From: an uncultured Helicobacter sp.
Lineage (GTDB): Bacteria; Campylobacterota; Campylobacteria; Campylobacterales; Helicobacteraceae
Assembly: GCA_944323645.1 (NCBI GenBank)
Contig: CALUTE010000004.1
Location: 59,083 to 123,082 of the forward strand
Reading direction: 5' to 3'
Length of the DNA: 64,000 nt
In this document: in pieces, positions 1-8,788 of the stretch
How the letters are laid out: the number at the start of each line of letters is the position of its first letter
Numbering within the stretch: position 1 is the stretch's first letter
The notes under the pieces: generated by a model
Databases searched by the model: none
What the model was told of the DNA's origin: nothing
What the model saw: the letters and a program-made list of their open reading frames with translations, nothing else
Position numbers and translations under genes: made by a program

Positions 1-104
1 ACAAAGGCTACGGCACAAAAGCCCACATACAAGCTATTATGAAATATGGCTACACACCCTTTCATCGCAGAAGCTTTGCCATTACACCAAGCTTTGCACT
101 CTAG
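1..104 (+). CDS. rnhB: Ribonuclease HII, C-terminal fragment
   Basis: The window opens inside this gene. The last 33 codons read KGYGTKAHIQAIMKYG, then a YTPFHRRSF segment, and end at TAG 102-104. The KGYGT..H..A....G..P.HR.SF pattern is the conserved C-terminal signature of RNase HII, which removes ribonucleotides from DNA and RNA primers. The N-terminal part with the catalytic acidic residues is outside the window. The gene converges with gpmI, with only 25 nt between the two stop codons. Confidence 0.85.
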   Translation, partial: KGYGTKAHIQAIMKYGYTPFHRRSFAITPSFAL

Positions 105-129
105 CATCAAAGACAAATTTAATACAAAT

Positions 130-1629
130 CTAGCACAGCGGCTTATCCATTTCTTTTGGGATTGTTAGTCCCATAATTTTTAGCACACTTGGTGCGATAT
201 TATTAAGTGCTCCAGAATCTACTTTTTGTACATTGTGTGCCATAATAAAACACCATACATCGCCTATAGTATGGTTTGTTTTTACTTCACCTTCTTCGCT
301 TTTCATCTCTTCACAATTCCCATGATCACTTGTGAGAACAACTGCGTATTCTAGTTCTTTTGCAAGGCTAAAGATTCTGCCAAGCTCATTATCTACAGCT
401 TCAACAGCCTTTAGGGCAGCCTCATAGTTTCCTGTGTGTCCTACCATATCACCATTAGCGAAATTTACCACGACAAAATCGCTTCCACTTTTCATTGCCG
501 CAAGTACCGCATCACCCACCTCTGGAGCACTCATTTGTGGTTGTAAATCATAGGTAGCAACTTTTGGCGAAGGAATAAGAATACGGCTTTCTCCCTCGAA
601 TGGTTCTTCCACCCCACCATTAAAAAAGAATGTAACGTGAGCGTATTTTTCTGTCTCTGCGATATGAACTTGTGTTTTGTTGGCTTGCGATATAACTTGT
701 GCAAGTGTGTTTTTAGGTTTTTGCTTATCAAAAAGTATAGGATAGCTGAATTGCTCATCATATTCACACATTGTTATGATGTGGTGCAATCTTTTTGGAC
801 GAACAAAATGGGTAAAATCTTTTTCCCCAAGTGCCTGAATAATCTCGCGAGCACGATCTGAACGAAAATTTATCATTATTAATCCATCATCTTGCGAAAA
901 ACCACCAAGCTCCGCAAACTCCCCAAAACAAGCTGGTTTTATGAATTCATCAGTGATATTTTGGGCATAGGATTGCTTGATGTACTCTTTTGGGTCTAGG
1001 GAGGTTTTTGGTATTGCATTAGCAAGCGCATTGTATGCTTCTTCTATTCTTTCCCAGCGATTATCTCTGTCCATAGCATAGTAGCGCCCACAAATTGTTG
1101 CAATATGAATGCTACCTTTTCCGTGTGTTTCGCCACAAAGTGCTTGTATAGATTCTAAGAATGTGTTTGCGCAGGTCGGGAGTACATCGCGCCCATCAGT
1201 TATAAGGTGTAAAAAAACGCGTTTATCTTTATCGCGCAAGATTCTCGCCAAAGCGATTAAGTGATCAATATGTGAATGTACACCACCATCGCTCATAAGT
1301 CCAAGCAAATGTATATCTTTTGCCTTTTGTGCTATTTCTTCGAGCAAAGGATGTTGGTTGAGTTCAAGAGAATCTATAGAGCGCGAAATGCGCACAAGAT
1401 CTTGATAAAGCACCCTGCCAGAACCAATACTCATATGCCCAACTTCAGAATTTCCCATTTGCCCCTTTGGTAGCCCAACGCTCTCACCATATGTATGGAT
1501 AAGACTATAAGGAACATTAGCAAACAGCCAATCATATGTAGGTTTTTTAGCATTATCAAATGCATTAAAAGGTGATGGAGGTTTAGAGCCTATACCATCG
1601 GTAATAATAAGCACACATTTTTGCGACAT
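130..1629 (-). CDS. gpmI: 2,3-bisphosphoglycerate-independent phosphoglycerate mutase
   Basis: Interconverts 3- and 2-phosphoglycerate in glycolysis/gluconeogenesis using two Mn ions. It is 499 aa, the usual size for this cytosolic enzyme. The N-terminal metal motif IITDGIG has its Asp at residue 11, and [14 protein letters not shown] carries the catalytic Ser61. Further family motifs are the GVHSH segment, DGRD, the RSDRAR segment, and [12 protein letters not shown] near the C-terminus, which holds late metal ligands. Start ATG at 1627-1629 is preceded by AAAGGATTGC, a good ribosome-binding site. It is transcribed divergently from flgG. No oddities seen. Confidence 0.97.
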   Translation of the reverse strand: MSQKCVLIITDGIGSKPPSPFNAFDNAKKPTYDWLFANVPYSLIHTYGESVGLPKGQMGNSEVGHMSIGSGRVLYQDLVRISRSIDSLELNQHPLLEEIAQKAKDIHLLGLMSDGGVHSHIDHLIALARILRDKDKRVFLHLITDGRDVLPTCANTFLESIQALCGETHGKGSIHIATICGRYYAMDRDNRWERIEEAYNALANAIPKTSLDPKEYIKQSYAQNITDEFIKPACFGEFAELGGFSQDDGLIMINFRSDRAREIIQALGEKDFTHFVRPKRLHHIITMCEYDEQFSYPILFDKQKPKNTLAQVISQANKTQVHIAETEKYAHVTFFFNGGVEEPFEGESRILIPSPKVATYDLQPQMSAPEVGDAVLAAMKSGSDFVVVNFANGDMVGHTGNYEAALKAVEAVDNELGRIFSLAKELEYAVVLTSDHGNCEEMKSEEGEVKTNHTIGDVWCFIMAHNVQKVDSGALNNIAPSVLKIMGLTIPKEMDKPLC

Positions 1630-1751
1630 AGCAATCCTTTGTAAAAAATTACAAACATTAAAGCCAAAAATATTAAATAAATTAGGATTCTAGGTATTCT
1701 CTAGTAAAATTCACTACCAAAGCCATCGCTCAAGAATCTAAATCTCATAAA

Positions 1752-1768
1752 AGGAACTCTTTTTGCTT
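1752..1768 (+). promoter_or_regulatory. Sigma-54 (RpoN) promoter for flgG
   Basis: The sequence AAGGAACTCTTTTTGCTT has GG at 1753-1754 and GC at 1765-1766, separated by exactly 10 nt. This is the invariant -24/-12 geometry of sigma-54 promoters (TGGCAC-N5-TTGCW type). Expected transcription start is near 1777, about 26 nt before the flgG ATG. Basal-body and hook genes of Helicobacter and Campylobacter are commonly RpoN-dependent, which fits. Confidence 0.75.
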
Positions 1769-1802
1769 GTTACTCCAAAGATATTTTGTCAAAGGATTGC
1801 AA

Positions 1803-2591
1803 ATGATGCGCTCACTCTACACCGCCACAACAGGAATGCTAGGACAGCAACTCCAAATTGATACAACATCAAACAATATTGCCAATGTTAATACTACTGG
1901 CTATAAAAAGCAACGTGCTGAATTTAACGATTTGTTTTACCAAACTCTACAATACGCAGGTACTGCTACAAGTGAAACAACCCTTTCTCCAACAGGCATA
2001 GAAGTGGGACTTGGCGTACGACCGGGCGCTATTCAAAAAATATTTTCTCAAGGGAGTCCAAAAGAAACAGAAAACAACCTTGATATCGCCATTGAAGGCA
2101 AAGGGTTTTTTCAGATCCAACTACCCGATGGCACAATAGCCTACACAAGAGATGGTGGATTCAAACTTGATGATGCGGGCAATATCGTAACCGCACAAGG
2201 ACATCTATTGCAGCCGCAAATCACAATTCCACAAGATGCAACACAAATCAATATAGGCACCGATGGTACTGTTAGTGTGGTGCAAGCTAATAATGGAATA
2301 AGTAATGTAATAGGGCAAATCGAAATAGCGACTTTTATCAACCCAGCAGGACTACACTCTTTGGGTGATAATCTCTTTTTAAACACTAACGCTTCAGGCG
2401 ATGCAATCGTAGGTGTGGCTAGCACTGAAGGATTTGGGGCATTGCGTCAAGGGTTTTTGGAAATAAGTAATGTCAAACTTGTCGAGGAAATGACAGACCT
2501 TATAACAGGGCAACGCGCATACGAGGCGAACTCCAAGACAATCCAAACAGCAGATGCTATGCTACAAACAGTTAATTCGCTCAAGCGTTAG
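1803..2591 (+). CDS. flgG: Flagellar distal rod protein FlgG
   Basis: Structural protein of the distal rod, exported by the flagellar type III system. The start MMRSLYTATTGMLGQQ and the SNNIANVNTTGYKKQRAEF segment are the conserved N-terminal rod/hook-family motif. The C-terminus (LITGQRAYEANSKTIQTAD) is the matching coiled segment that packs against it. From the ATG at 1803 the protein is 262 aa, the length of H. pylori FlgG. An upstream TTG at 1767 is in frame but lies within the sigma-54 promoter, so it cannot be the start. AAAGGA precedes ATG 1803. It is a single gene here, with no flgF neighbour. Confidence 0.96.
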   Translation: MMRSLYTATTGMLGQQLQIDTTSNNIANVNTTGYKKQRAEFNDLFYQTLQYAGTATSETTLSPTGIEVGLGVRPGAIQKIFSQGSPKETENNLDIAIEGKGFFQIQLPDGTIAYTRDGGFKLDDAGNIVTAQGHLLQPQITIPQDATQINIGTDGTVSVVQANNGISNVIGQIEIATFINPAGLHSLGDNLFLNTNASGDAIVGVASTEGFGALRQGFLEISNVKLVEEMTDLITGQRAYEANSKTIQTADAMLQTVNSLKR

Positions 2592-2782
2592 GATTCTTAC
2601 AATGTTTTTTAGGACTCTATGCGCTTTTAAAGCTATAAAGTTTGCCAAGCACCAAATAAAAGAATTGGGTATTGTAGCAAACGCAAATTGGGGGTTGTCC
2701 TATTAAAATTTGTAGGGCTTATGTTGTGGCTTTGGATAATTAAGAATGCGAATAATACAAGGAAAACAATAATCTAAAATGA

Positions 2783-2809
2783 TAAAAACTTATGTGGTAT
2801 TTCCGATAT
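2783..2809 (+). promoter_or_regulatory. Sigma-28 (FliA) promoter for the PAS/MCP operon
   Basis: TAAA at 2783-2786 is followed after 15 nt by TCCGATAT at 2802-2809. This matches the enterobacterial FliA consensus TAAAGTTT-N11-GCCGATAA in spacing and at 6 of 8 positions of the -10 element. Predicted start is near 2817, about 24 nt before the ATG at 2841. FliA control would tie this chemoreceptor pair to the flagellar regulon. Confidence 0.65.
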
Positions 2810-2840
2810 GTTTTAGCAAGTGTCAAGGAAAGGATTTGCG

Positions 2841-3335
2841 ATGAGTACCGAGAAAGAAGTTGAAGGATTCCTAGTTTCAAAAACTAACTCTAAAGGGGTT
2901 ATCACATATTGCAATAAAGCATTTGTAGAGATTTCTGGTTTTAGCGAAGCAGAGTTGCTAGGAAAACCGCATTCGATTGTGCGACACCCCGATATGCCAA
3001 AAAGTATTTTCAAGTTTTTGTGGAATGAGATACAGGCAAAGAGAGAAGTTAATGTTTTTGTAAAGAACCTTTCAAAGTGCGGTGCATATTATTGGGTCTT
3101 TGCTAATGTTACTCCTTCTGTAGATATTTATGATGCTATTACCGGGTATTATTCTGTACGCCGCAAACCAAACAAAAAAGCCATAGAAATTGTGTCAGAT
3201 TTATATAAAAACATTCAAGAGATAGAATCTAAGGGAGGTATTAATGAGGGGTTAGCGTATTTTAACGATTTCTTTGAAAAAAAGAATTTATCGTATCAAA
3301 ATTTTGTTCTACACCTTCAAATAGGAGACGAATAA
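2841..3335 (+). CDS. PAS-domain sensor protein (CetB/Aer-type)
   Basis: A single PAS domain fills this 164-aa cytosolic protein. The pattern [20 protein letters not shown], then [10 protein letters not shown] and W..I, is the Aer-like PAS family that binds FAD and reports redox state in energy taxis. No transmembrane segment or signalling domain is present, so it must act through a partner. That partner is probably the membrane MCP encoded next, whose ATG overlaps this stop codon (TAATG). The pair resembles CetB/CetA of Campylobacter jejuni, with the order reversed from what I recall there. The start at 2841 follows AAGGA; an in-frame upstream ATG at 2820 lies in the leader just after the sigma-28 element and is less likely. 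Confidence 0.85.
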   Translation: MSTEKEVEGFLVSKTNSKGVITYCNKAFVEISGFSEAELLGKPHSIVRHPDMPKSIFKFLWNEIQAKREVNVFVKNLSKCGAYYWVFANVTPSVDIYDAITGYYSVRRKPNKKAIEIVSDLYKNIQEIESKGGINEGLAYFNDFFEKKNLSYQNFVLHLQIGDE

Positions 3336-4702
3336 TGTGGATTATAGTAGGCATTTTATGTGTTGTTTGCTTAGTATTGTTCAGTATTATGATAGTGTTG
3401 CTGAAATCCAACAATGACAAAAAGCACGTTGCTGAAAAAATTGCTCATCTTATGAAAGAAGTGGAAAAAGGCAATTTTGAAGTGCGCATCACACATCTTG
3501 ATTCAAGTGCTTTGAGTGAAATTGCTTTAGGGATAAATGGGTTACTTGATCAAGTAGAAACTTTTATAAGAGAGGCAAAAACAACCATTGCCCAATCTAG
3601 CGTAAAAGGTGCTTTCAGACCATTTCTTACAGATGGGCTGCTTCCAAATCTTGCTCTTTCAGGAAAGCAAATAGATGTAAGCACAAAAGCCATACGCCAA
3701 GCTATGGATCTAGACACCAAAAGAAGGCTCAATATCGCCCTAAATGAAATTAATGGCAACGCAAAACAACAAGAATTTCTACAAACAAGCTTCAAAAAAA
3801 GTCTAGAAAAAGTTACAGATGTAGCAAACATTGCCCAGAATCTTAAAACACAATCATCGCAAAACTACGAAGAAGCACATAAATCTTTTAAAATGCTTGA
3901 AGAAATCGAGCAGCTTATAATTTCAAACAATGCCGCCGTGGAAGGACTCAATCAAAAAAGTGAAGAGGTTCGATCAGTTGTGGCTGTTGTTAATGATATT
4001 GCTGATCAAACTAATCTCTTAGCTCTTAATGCAGCCATAGAAGCAGCAAGAGCGGGAGAACACGGCAGAGGCTTTGCAGTAGTAGCAGATGAAGTAAGAA
4101 AACTAGCTGAAAAAACCCAAGAAGCCACAAAACAAATTCAAAGTCAAATCACTGTTTTTCAACAAGATGCGGCAGACATTTTTGATAATTCACAAAATAT
4201 GTCAAATCAAATTCAAAATTTTAGTAATACTATGAGTAGATTTGAACAAATGCTACAAGAAATAAATGATTATTCTGTTTCTATGGATAGTGCTGTAAAA
4301 GATACTACAGTGCGACTAAATGGAAATATTTTAATGATTGATTATATTGTCTTTAAAACCAAAACTTATGATAGTGTACTTGGCAATATCAATGATGAAG
4401 CTATCACACAAGGGATACAATCTACATTTGATAATTGGCTAGAGCGAAGAGGACGTGTATTTTATGCAGGAACACAAACATTGCAAGATATTATTTCTGC
4501 CCACCAAGAAATTTGTAAAAGCGCACAAACAGGAATATCTTTGGCATATCATAATGGCGAGCAAAAAACTATTACAGAAAATTTTGAAAATATGGAAAAA
4601 AATAGTGTTATTCTTTTTGAGAGCATCGACTATCTGACAAATTTTTGGAAAAATATCGCAGTCGATACAAGCGCAGATAAAATGCCTAGCCAACACAAAT
4701 AA
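3335..4702 (+). CDS. Methyl-accepting chemotaxis protein with degenerate C-terminal CZB-like domain
   Basis: 455 aa. One N-terminal transmembrane helix (about residues 1-24) is followed by a HAMP-like region and a long helical MCP signalling domain. The conserved hairpin ([19 protein letters not shown], then [16 protein letters not shown]) is near residues 220-260. There is no periplasmic sensor domain, so it probably signals for the PAS protein encoded immediately upstream, as CetA does for CetB. After the MCP domain comes a segment (about 325-400) resembling the CZB zinc-binding domain ([12 protein letters not shown], later FDNWLERRG and AHQEI). The first His and the Cys of the usual His/Cys set appear replaced by Tyr and non-Cys residues. 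Confidence 0.9.
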   Translation: MWIIVGILCVVCLVLFSIMIVLLKSNNDKKHVAEKIAHLMKEVEKGNFEVRITHLDSSALSEIALGINGLLDQVETFIREAKTTIAQSSVKGAFRPFLTDGLLPNLALSGKQIDVSTKAIRQAMDLDTKRRLNIALNEINGNAKQQEFLQTSFKKSLEKVTDVANIAQNLKTQSSQNYEEAHKSFKMLEEIEQLIISNNAAVEGLNQKSEEVRSVVAVVNDIADQTNLLALNAAIEAARAGEHGRGFAVVADEVRKLAEKTQEATKQIQSQITVFQQDAADIFDNSQNMSNQIQNFSNTMSRFEQMLQEINDYSVSMDSAVKDTTVRLNGNILMIDYIVFKTKTYDSVLGNINDEAITQGIQSTFDNWLERRGRVFYAGTQTLQDIISAHQEICKSAQTGISLAYHNGEQKTITENFENMEKNSVILFESIDYLTNFWKNIAVDTSADKMPSQHK

Positions 4703-4818
4703 GGCTAGAAAACAAAGGAAGTCGATATGAGTTTGCACTCTATGAAAAGCTTGTTTGGTTAAATACTATGAGACACGACCAATCCATTGATCAAGGTTGC
4801 ATAATCCAACAAATTACT

Positions 4819-4841
4819 ATAGTTTTATAATACCAAACTAT
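4819..4841. terminator. Possible hairpin between convergent genes
   Basis: ATAGTTT (4819-4825) and AAACTAT (4835-4841) form a perfect 7-bp inverted repeat with a 9-nt loop, between the converging MCP and CcoS-reductase genes. It overlaps the stop of the latter. There is no clear T run on either strand, so a terminator role is only a guess. Confidence 0.25.
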
Positions 4842-5986
4842 TTGCAAAGAGGCGCAATATAGCGTATAATCTTATCTGCTTGTGAAATTGCCACAGCAAT
4901 CGAAGCACCAGATTTAAATAAAATATCCCCTGCTATAAAAATACCTTCTACCGAGCTTTGCAAATGTTCATCAACTTTTGGAATATTATTTTCATCAAGT
5001 GCAATTTGGCATTTTTTGAGAAAATCTACTGGCGATGATCCACCAATCGCATAAATCGCACGATCAAAAACTTCTGTACTCCCATCGCTAAAATGTGCTT
5101 TAATTTTACCGCCATCATCACTTAAGCCTTCTATATCTACTCCAAGCTTGGTTTTTAGTGTATTACTTTTGATTTGCTTATCAAGCTCAATAGCATTGAC
5201 TTCATTGATACGCGAAAAGCTATCTCTGCGATAATTTAATGTCGTATTATGTGTATTTGCCAATTCGCAAGCATACTCAACAGCAGAATTACCCCCACCA
5301 ACAACCAAAAGTTTTTCTCCTGCCTGCACATTTGAAACATTATAATTCACCTGACGCAATAGTGTTGAGGGGATCTTGTAGCTGGGCTTGTTGGGCTGCC
5401 CCATTTTACCAATCGCAATGATCACATAGCGCGCCAAAAACGTGCGATTCCCACTTATACTAATGAGTAATTCACCATTTTGCTGTCTCTGAATAGATTC
5501 TACATCGCTTTCATACATTACATCGATATTATGCTTAATGAGCAATTCATCAAACATCGCAAGAGCACCTTCTTTAATGGTATCGCTAAAATCTATTACA
5601 CCTTCAAGCTCTATATGCTCGCCCTTATAATCCCTATCAACACGTTTGCCATCTTTGTAGAACTTGCGTAGTGTCGCATTGTGTTCTTTACCTTTTTCAA
5701 ACAATACAACATCAAGCCCTTTAAGCTTTGCTTCGATAGCAGCACTTATTCCGCCAGGACCAGCACCAATAACCGCTAATGTATAATGTTTCATTGTATC
5801 TCCTTGATTTTGAAGTATAGCATAGGCGAGATTCAAATCCTCGACACTATCAAATAACGCTCCGTGTGTTATTTTACGTGCATCATCAAATTGCCCATTT
5901 TTAAGTCCCCACAAAAACACGATAAGCCCTATAAGCCCTATAATGATAGAAACAATCAGCATAATTGCAAGTATCGGAGTATTCAT
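4838..5986 (-). CDS. CcoS-like / thioredoxin-reductase-like flavoprotein fusion
   Basis: One open frame of 382 aa joins two proteins. Residues 1-64 look like CcoS, the small membrane protein needed to mature cbb3 cytochrome oxidase: a hydrophobic helix, then FLWGLKNGQFDDARK, matching the family's F-W-x-x-K-x-G-Q-F/Y-D-D core. From Met65 (ATG 5792-5794) a complete flavoprotein begins with VIGAGPGGISAA, then VVGGGNSAVEYA, and ends with GIFIAGD and ASIAVAISQAD. This is the low-molecular-weight TrxR fold without a redox CxxC, like H. pylori HP1164. Met65 has its own perfect SD (AAGGAG, 5 nt spacing). The two parts may therefore be made both as a fusion and as a separate reductase. ATG overlaps the maf stop (ATGA). 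Confidence 0.85.
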   Translation of the reverse strand: MNTPILAIMLIVSIIIGLIGLIVFLWGLKNGQFDDARKITHGALFDSVEDLNLAYAILQNQGDTMKHYTLAVIGAGPGGISAAIEAKLKGLDVVLFEKGKEHNATLRKFYKDGKRVDRDYKGEHIELEGVIDFSDTIKEGALAMFDELLIKHNIDVMYESDVESIQRQQNGELLISISGNRTFLARYVIIAIGKMGQPNKPSYKIPSTLLRQVNYNVSNVQAGEKLLVVGGGNSAVEYACELANTHNTTLNYRRDSFSRINEVNAIELDKQIKSNTLKTKLGVDIEGLSDDGGKIKAHFSDGSTEVFDRAIYAIGGSSPVDFLKKCQIALDENNIPKVDEHLQSSVEGIFIAGDILFKSGASIAVAISQADKIIRYIAPLCK

Positions 5987-6576
5987 AGTACCTCTAAAAA
6001 TGCCAAAAGTTTTTCCACACTAAGTCCGCGCGCGCAAGATTCTAGCCCAATTTGTCTGCGAATATAGGGCTTATGAAATCCCTCTACCATTACACAGCCC
6101 GCTTTGCCCTCCCATTCTCGCGATTCCAAATAATGTTCTAAGGATATGGGCGAGAATCGAGAGAGTTCTAAATGGCACACACTCATATCCAAAAACACTC
6201 CACGCTCGCTTTGATAACTCATTGCTGTGAGAACGCTTATACGTTTTGCACTTTGGAATTCTAGCATATTTCTTGCCTCTTGTAGGGTTTTAGCTTTGCG
6301 TAAGAGCTGCCCCTCTACACTAATAACACTATCTGCACAAAGTATGCCAAACTTTAGCGCGCGCTCTAACTCTTTATTGGCATTAAGTTTTGCAAGTGTG
6401 CTTTGTAGCTTGTTTGCGCAAGCTTGCAAAACAAATGTCTTTGGGTTATTTGTACTTAGTGTATCTTCATTAAACCCACTCTCCATTTGTATAAATGCTA
6501 TATTGTGAGCACGCAAAATATCCGCACGTGTTGGGCTTGTGCTAGCAAGAATCAAAAGAGATCGTTCATTTAGCAT
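5983..6576 (-). CDS. maf: Maf-family nucleotide pyrophosphatase
   Basis: 197-aa cytosolic protein of the Maf/YhdE/YceF family, which hydrolyses (d)NTPs such as dTTP, UTP or modified nucleotides. Family signatures seen are LILASTSPTRADIL at the N-terminus, the SGFNED segment, CADSVISVEGQLL in the middle, and LEHYLESREWEGKAGC toward the end. The start overlaps the pdxA stop by 7 nt and the stop overlaps the next start (ATGA), so it is cotranscribed within the minus-strand run. Substrate cannot be told from sequence here. Confidence 0.9.
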   Translation of the reverse strand: MLNERSLLILASTSPTRADILRAHNIAFIQMESGFNEDTLSTNNPKTFVLQACANKLQSTLAKLNANKELERALKFGILCADSVISVEGQLLRKAKTLQEARNMLEFQSAKRISVLTAMSYQSERGVFLDMSVCHLELSRFSPISLEHYLESREWEGKAGCVMVEGFHKPYIRRQIGLESCARGLSVEKLLAFLEVL

Positions 6577-7589
6577 AGACCTTCCTGTAAAGCGAAATGT
6601 AAGGCATTATGATAGCTTTTTGTGCAAGCAAGCCCTTGATATGCAATATCATAAGCCACGCCGTGATCGACACTAACGCGGGTTATGGGTAAATTGAGGC
6701 TAATATTGATACTCTCATCAAAATACAATGCTTTGAGTGGTGCAAGCCCAATATCGTGATAAGGCGCTACAAACACGCTAAATCGCTCGCGCATACGAGG
6801 AGAAAAAGCAGTATCCGGCGGGAATACCCCTACAAACTTTTCATCGTTTAAGGCTGTATTTGCAGCACGCACAGCTTGTGAGATCGCTATATCTTCTGTT
6901 CCACCAATAACACCACCATCGCCGCAATGTGGATTAAACCCAAGTACAAGCGCTTGAGAAAATCTAAAACAGCGCGCAAAATCTAGTAAAAAACGCGTAT
7001 AAGATTCTGTGCCAATGCGCCCACTCACTTGTGCTAGAGGAATATGATCGCTAAAAAGTGCGACAAACATCGCCTCGCACCCAAGCATCATAATCGCTTC
7101 TTTTTTATAATGCGCGCGTAGCAGTTCTGTATGCCCTGCATAAGGAATATTAGCTAGCGCCCAAGCCTCCTTATGGATAGGCATAGTAAGTAAGGTGTTG
7201 GCATTTTTAGATTCTGTAAGCTCAAGAGCGCGCATAAAGCTCAAAAAGCTATACGCTCCACTTGTGCGATCTAGCAGGCTTGGCGTAATGGTAGGCAGGG
7301 TATCTAGCGGCAAAGCATCTAGCGTAAGGTTATGGGTAGATTCTGGTGGCACAAAACAGCTTGCAGGCATAGAATCTAAAAGTGATGTGATATGCGCAAT
7401 ATTGGATTCCAAACGTGGTGTTTTGTTGTTTGTGCGTGATTGTAGAATCTGCAAGGCTGCATAAAACATCTCTTTGTGCGCACAAAATATTGGCTCACAC
7501 ACACTAAGCGTGTGTTCAAGCTCGCGCAAGAGAATCTCAAGCCCAACACCATTAATATCGCCAATGCTTATAGCAATTTTTTGTTTCAT
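6570..7589 (-). CDS. pdxA: 4-hydroxythreonine-4-phosphate dehydrogenase
   Basis: Oxidises 4-phosphohydroxy-L-threonine in pyridoxal phosphate synthesis. The protein is 339 aa from the chosen ATG at 7587-7589 (MKQKIAISIGDINGVG). This ATG overlaps the upstream stop as ATGA; the longer in-frame extension to 7643 would run inside the gspF-like gene and is rejected. PdxA motifs are SIGDINGVGLE at the start, AGHTELL in the middle, and FVAPYHDIGLAPLKAL, which contains a metal-binding His. pdxJ, its usual epsilonproteobacterial neighbour, is not in this window. Confidence 0.95.
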   Translation of the reverse strand: MKQKIAISIGDINGVGLEILLRELEHTLSVCEPIFCAHKEMFYAALQILQSRTNNKTPRLESNIAHITSLLDSMPASCFVPPESTHNLTLDALPLDTLPTITPSLLDRTSGAYSFLSFMRALELTESKNANTLLTMPIHKEAWALANIPYAGHTELLRAHYKKEAIMMLGCEAMFVALFSDHIPLAQVSGRIGTESYTRFLLDFARCFRFSQALVLGFNPHCGDGGVIGGTEDIAISQAVRAANTALNDEKFVGVFPPDTAFSPRMRERFSVFVAPYHDIGLAPLKALYFDESINISLNLPITRVSVDHGVAYDIAYQGLACTKSYHNALHFALQEGLC

Positions 7590-8770
7590 AAGTTGATACT
7601 TCCTAGCTCCCAAATTGGCAAAAAAATACCAAATGCAAGCCACCCTACGACAAAAGCAATAAGAATCGTAGAAAATGGCTCGATGAAAGTCAGAATCTTG
7701 CTAATAAGATGTTCATAGAGATTTTTATAGTACTGCTCACTAAGGTATAGCATTTCTGTAAGCTCACCAGATTTTTGGGCAGCGGACAAAAAGTGCTTAG
7801 CGGTATGATCTAAAAAGGTGCATTGCCAAAAAGCATCTGCTAGATTCTGCCCTGTGTGCAGTGTTTGCGTAGCTTGTAGAATCTCATTTTTAATAGTGGG
7901 GTGTTGCAGGGTTTGGGCAGCAAGCAGTAAGGTTTTGTTAAGATCAATATGTGCCTTATACAAATACGAAAAACTCAAAAAATATGCCCACAAATCCCTA
8001 TAAAGCATAAGTTTGCCAAACAAAGGAACAAACAAAACGCCTCTACAAAGCCATTCCCACAATATATTTTTGCGCACTATACTAAGCCACAACACAACGC
8101 CAATCCCCCCTATAAGCCCGCATAGTAGCCATACATAGTTGGTAAAAAATGCAGAAAGAGCAATAAGTGCGCGCGTACTCCAAGGCAGAGCTGCATCAAA
8201 TGTCAAAAATAACTCAGAAAAGTGTGGAATAACAAACCACATAATCACACCAAATGCTACACAAACGCTAAGCAGTACAAAAACAGGATAAAACAGAGCC
8301 TTAAGAAAATTGGAGCGATTTTGAGCAAGCGTTTGAAAATACGAGGAGAGTATTTTAAACATCGGTGCAAGATTCCCAGATTCAGCCCCAGCACAAAGAA
8401 GTGCTATGCCCATAGGGCTAAATATCCTAGAAAATGGTGTTATCGCCTTTTGGAAGGAGATACCTGCTTGGATAGAAACTAAGATCTCCTGATACATTTG
8501 ACGCAAAAAAAGGTTTGGACTTGTTTCTACCAAGCTTTCTAGTGCATCTTTGATAGGCAAGGCAGAATCCAACATAATAGAGAGTAGCTGCAAATCTTGA
8601 GCGAGAAGTATGGGCTTTGGTAGAGACACAAAGAAATGAAAATCTATACGTATTTTTGGGTTTAGAATGCGGAGGGTTTGCGCTTTTTGATAAGCAATGG
8701 TGCGCGATCTAGCCTCAATTGTTAGCTGTATTGGCTTAGTGTTTTGCACCCCACTAATAACAAAACGCAT
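7586..8770 (-). CDS. GspF/CtsF-like inner-membrane platform protein
   Basis: 394-aa polytopic membrane protein of the GspF/PilC family, which forms the inner-membrane platform of type II secretion and type IV pilus machines. It has the duplicated T2SSF architecture: domain 1 around residues 55-175 (DLQLLSIMLDSALPIKDALE) and domain 2 around 255-380 (LWAYFLSFSYLYKAHIDLNK), with hydrophobic helices after each. In Campylobacter the homologue CtsF is needed for DNA uptake, so a transformation role is plausible. No GspE or pseudopilin gene is adjacent. ATG 8768-8770 follows AAGGA, 18 nt after the FtsH-like stop. Confidence 0.85.
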   Translation of the reverse strand: MRFVISGVQNTKPIQLTIEARSRTIAYQKAQTLRILNPKIRIDFHFFVSLPKPILLAQDLQLLSIMLDSALPIKDALESLVETSPNLFLRQMYQEILVSIQAGISFQKAITPFSRIFSPMGIALLCAGAESGNLAPMFKILSSYFQTLAQNRSNFLKALFYPVFVLLSVCVAFGVIMWFVIPHFSELFLTFDAALPWSTRALIALSAFFTNYVWLLCGLIGGIGVVLWLSIVRKNILWEWLCRGVLFVPLFGKLMLYRDLWAYFLSFSYLYKAHIDLNKTLLLAAQTLQHPTIKNEILQATQTLHTGQNLADAFWQCTFLDHTAKHFLSAAQKSGELTEMLYLSEQYYKNLYEHLISKILTFIEPFSTILIAFVVGWLAFGIFLPIWELGSINL

Positions 8771-8788
8771 AAAAATCCTTGTTAGATT

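Noticed and set aside
4727..4762. Tiny frame MSLHSMKSLFG with a good SD (AAAGGAAG) after the MCP gene
   Set aside because: Only 11 codons, no family, no hydrophobic or regulatory feature. It may be the remains of a third operon gene, but this cannot be supported.
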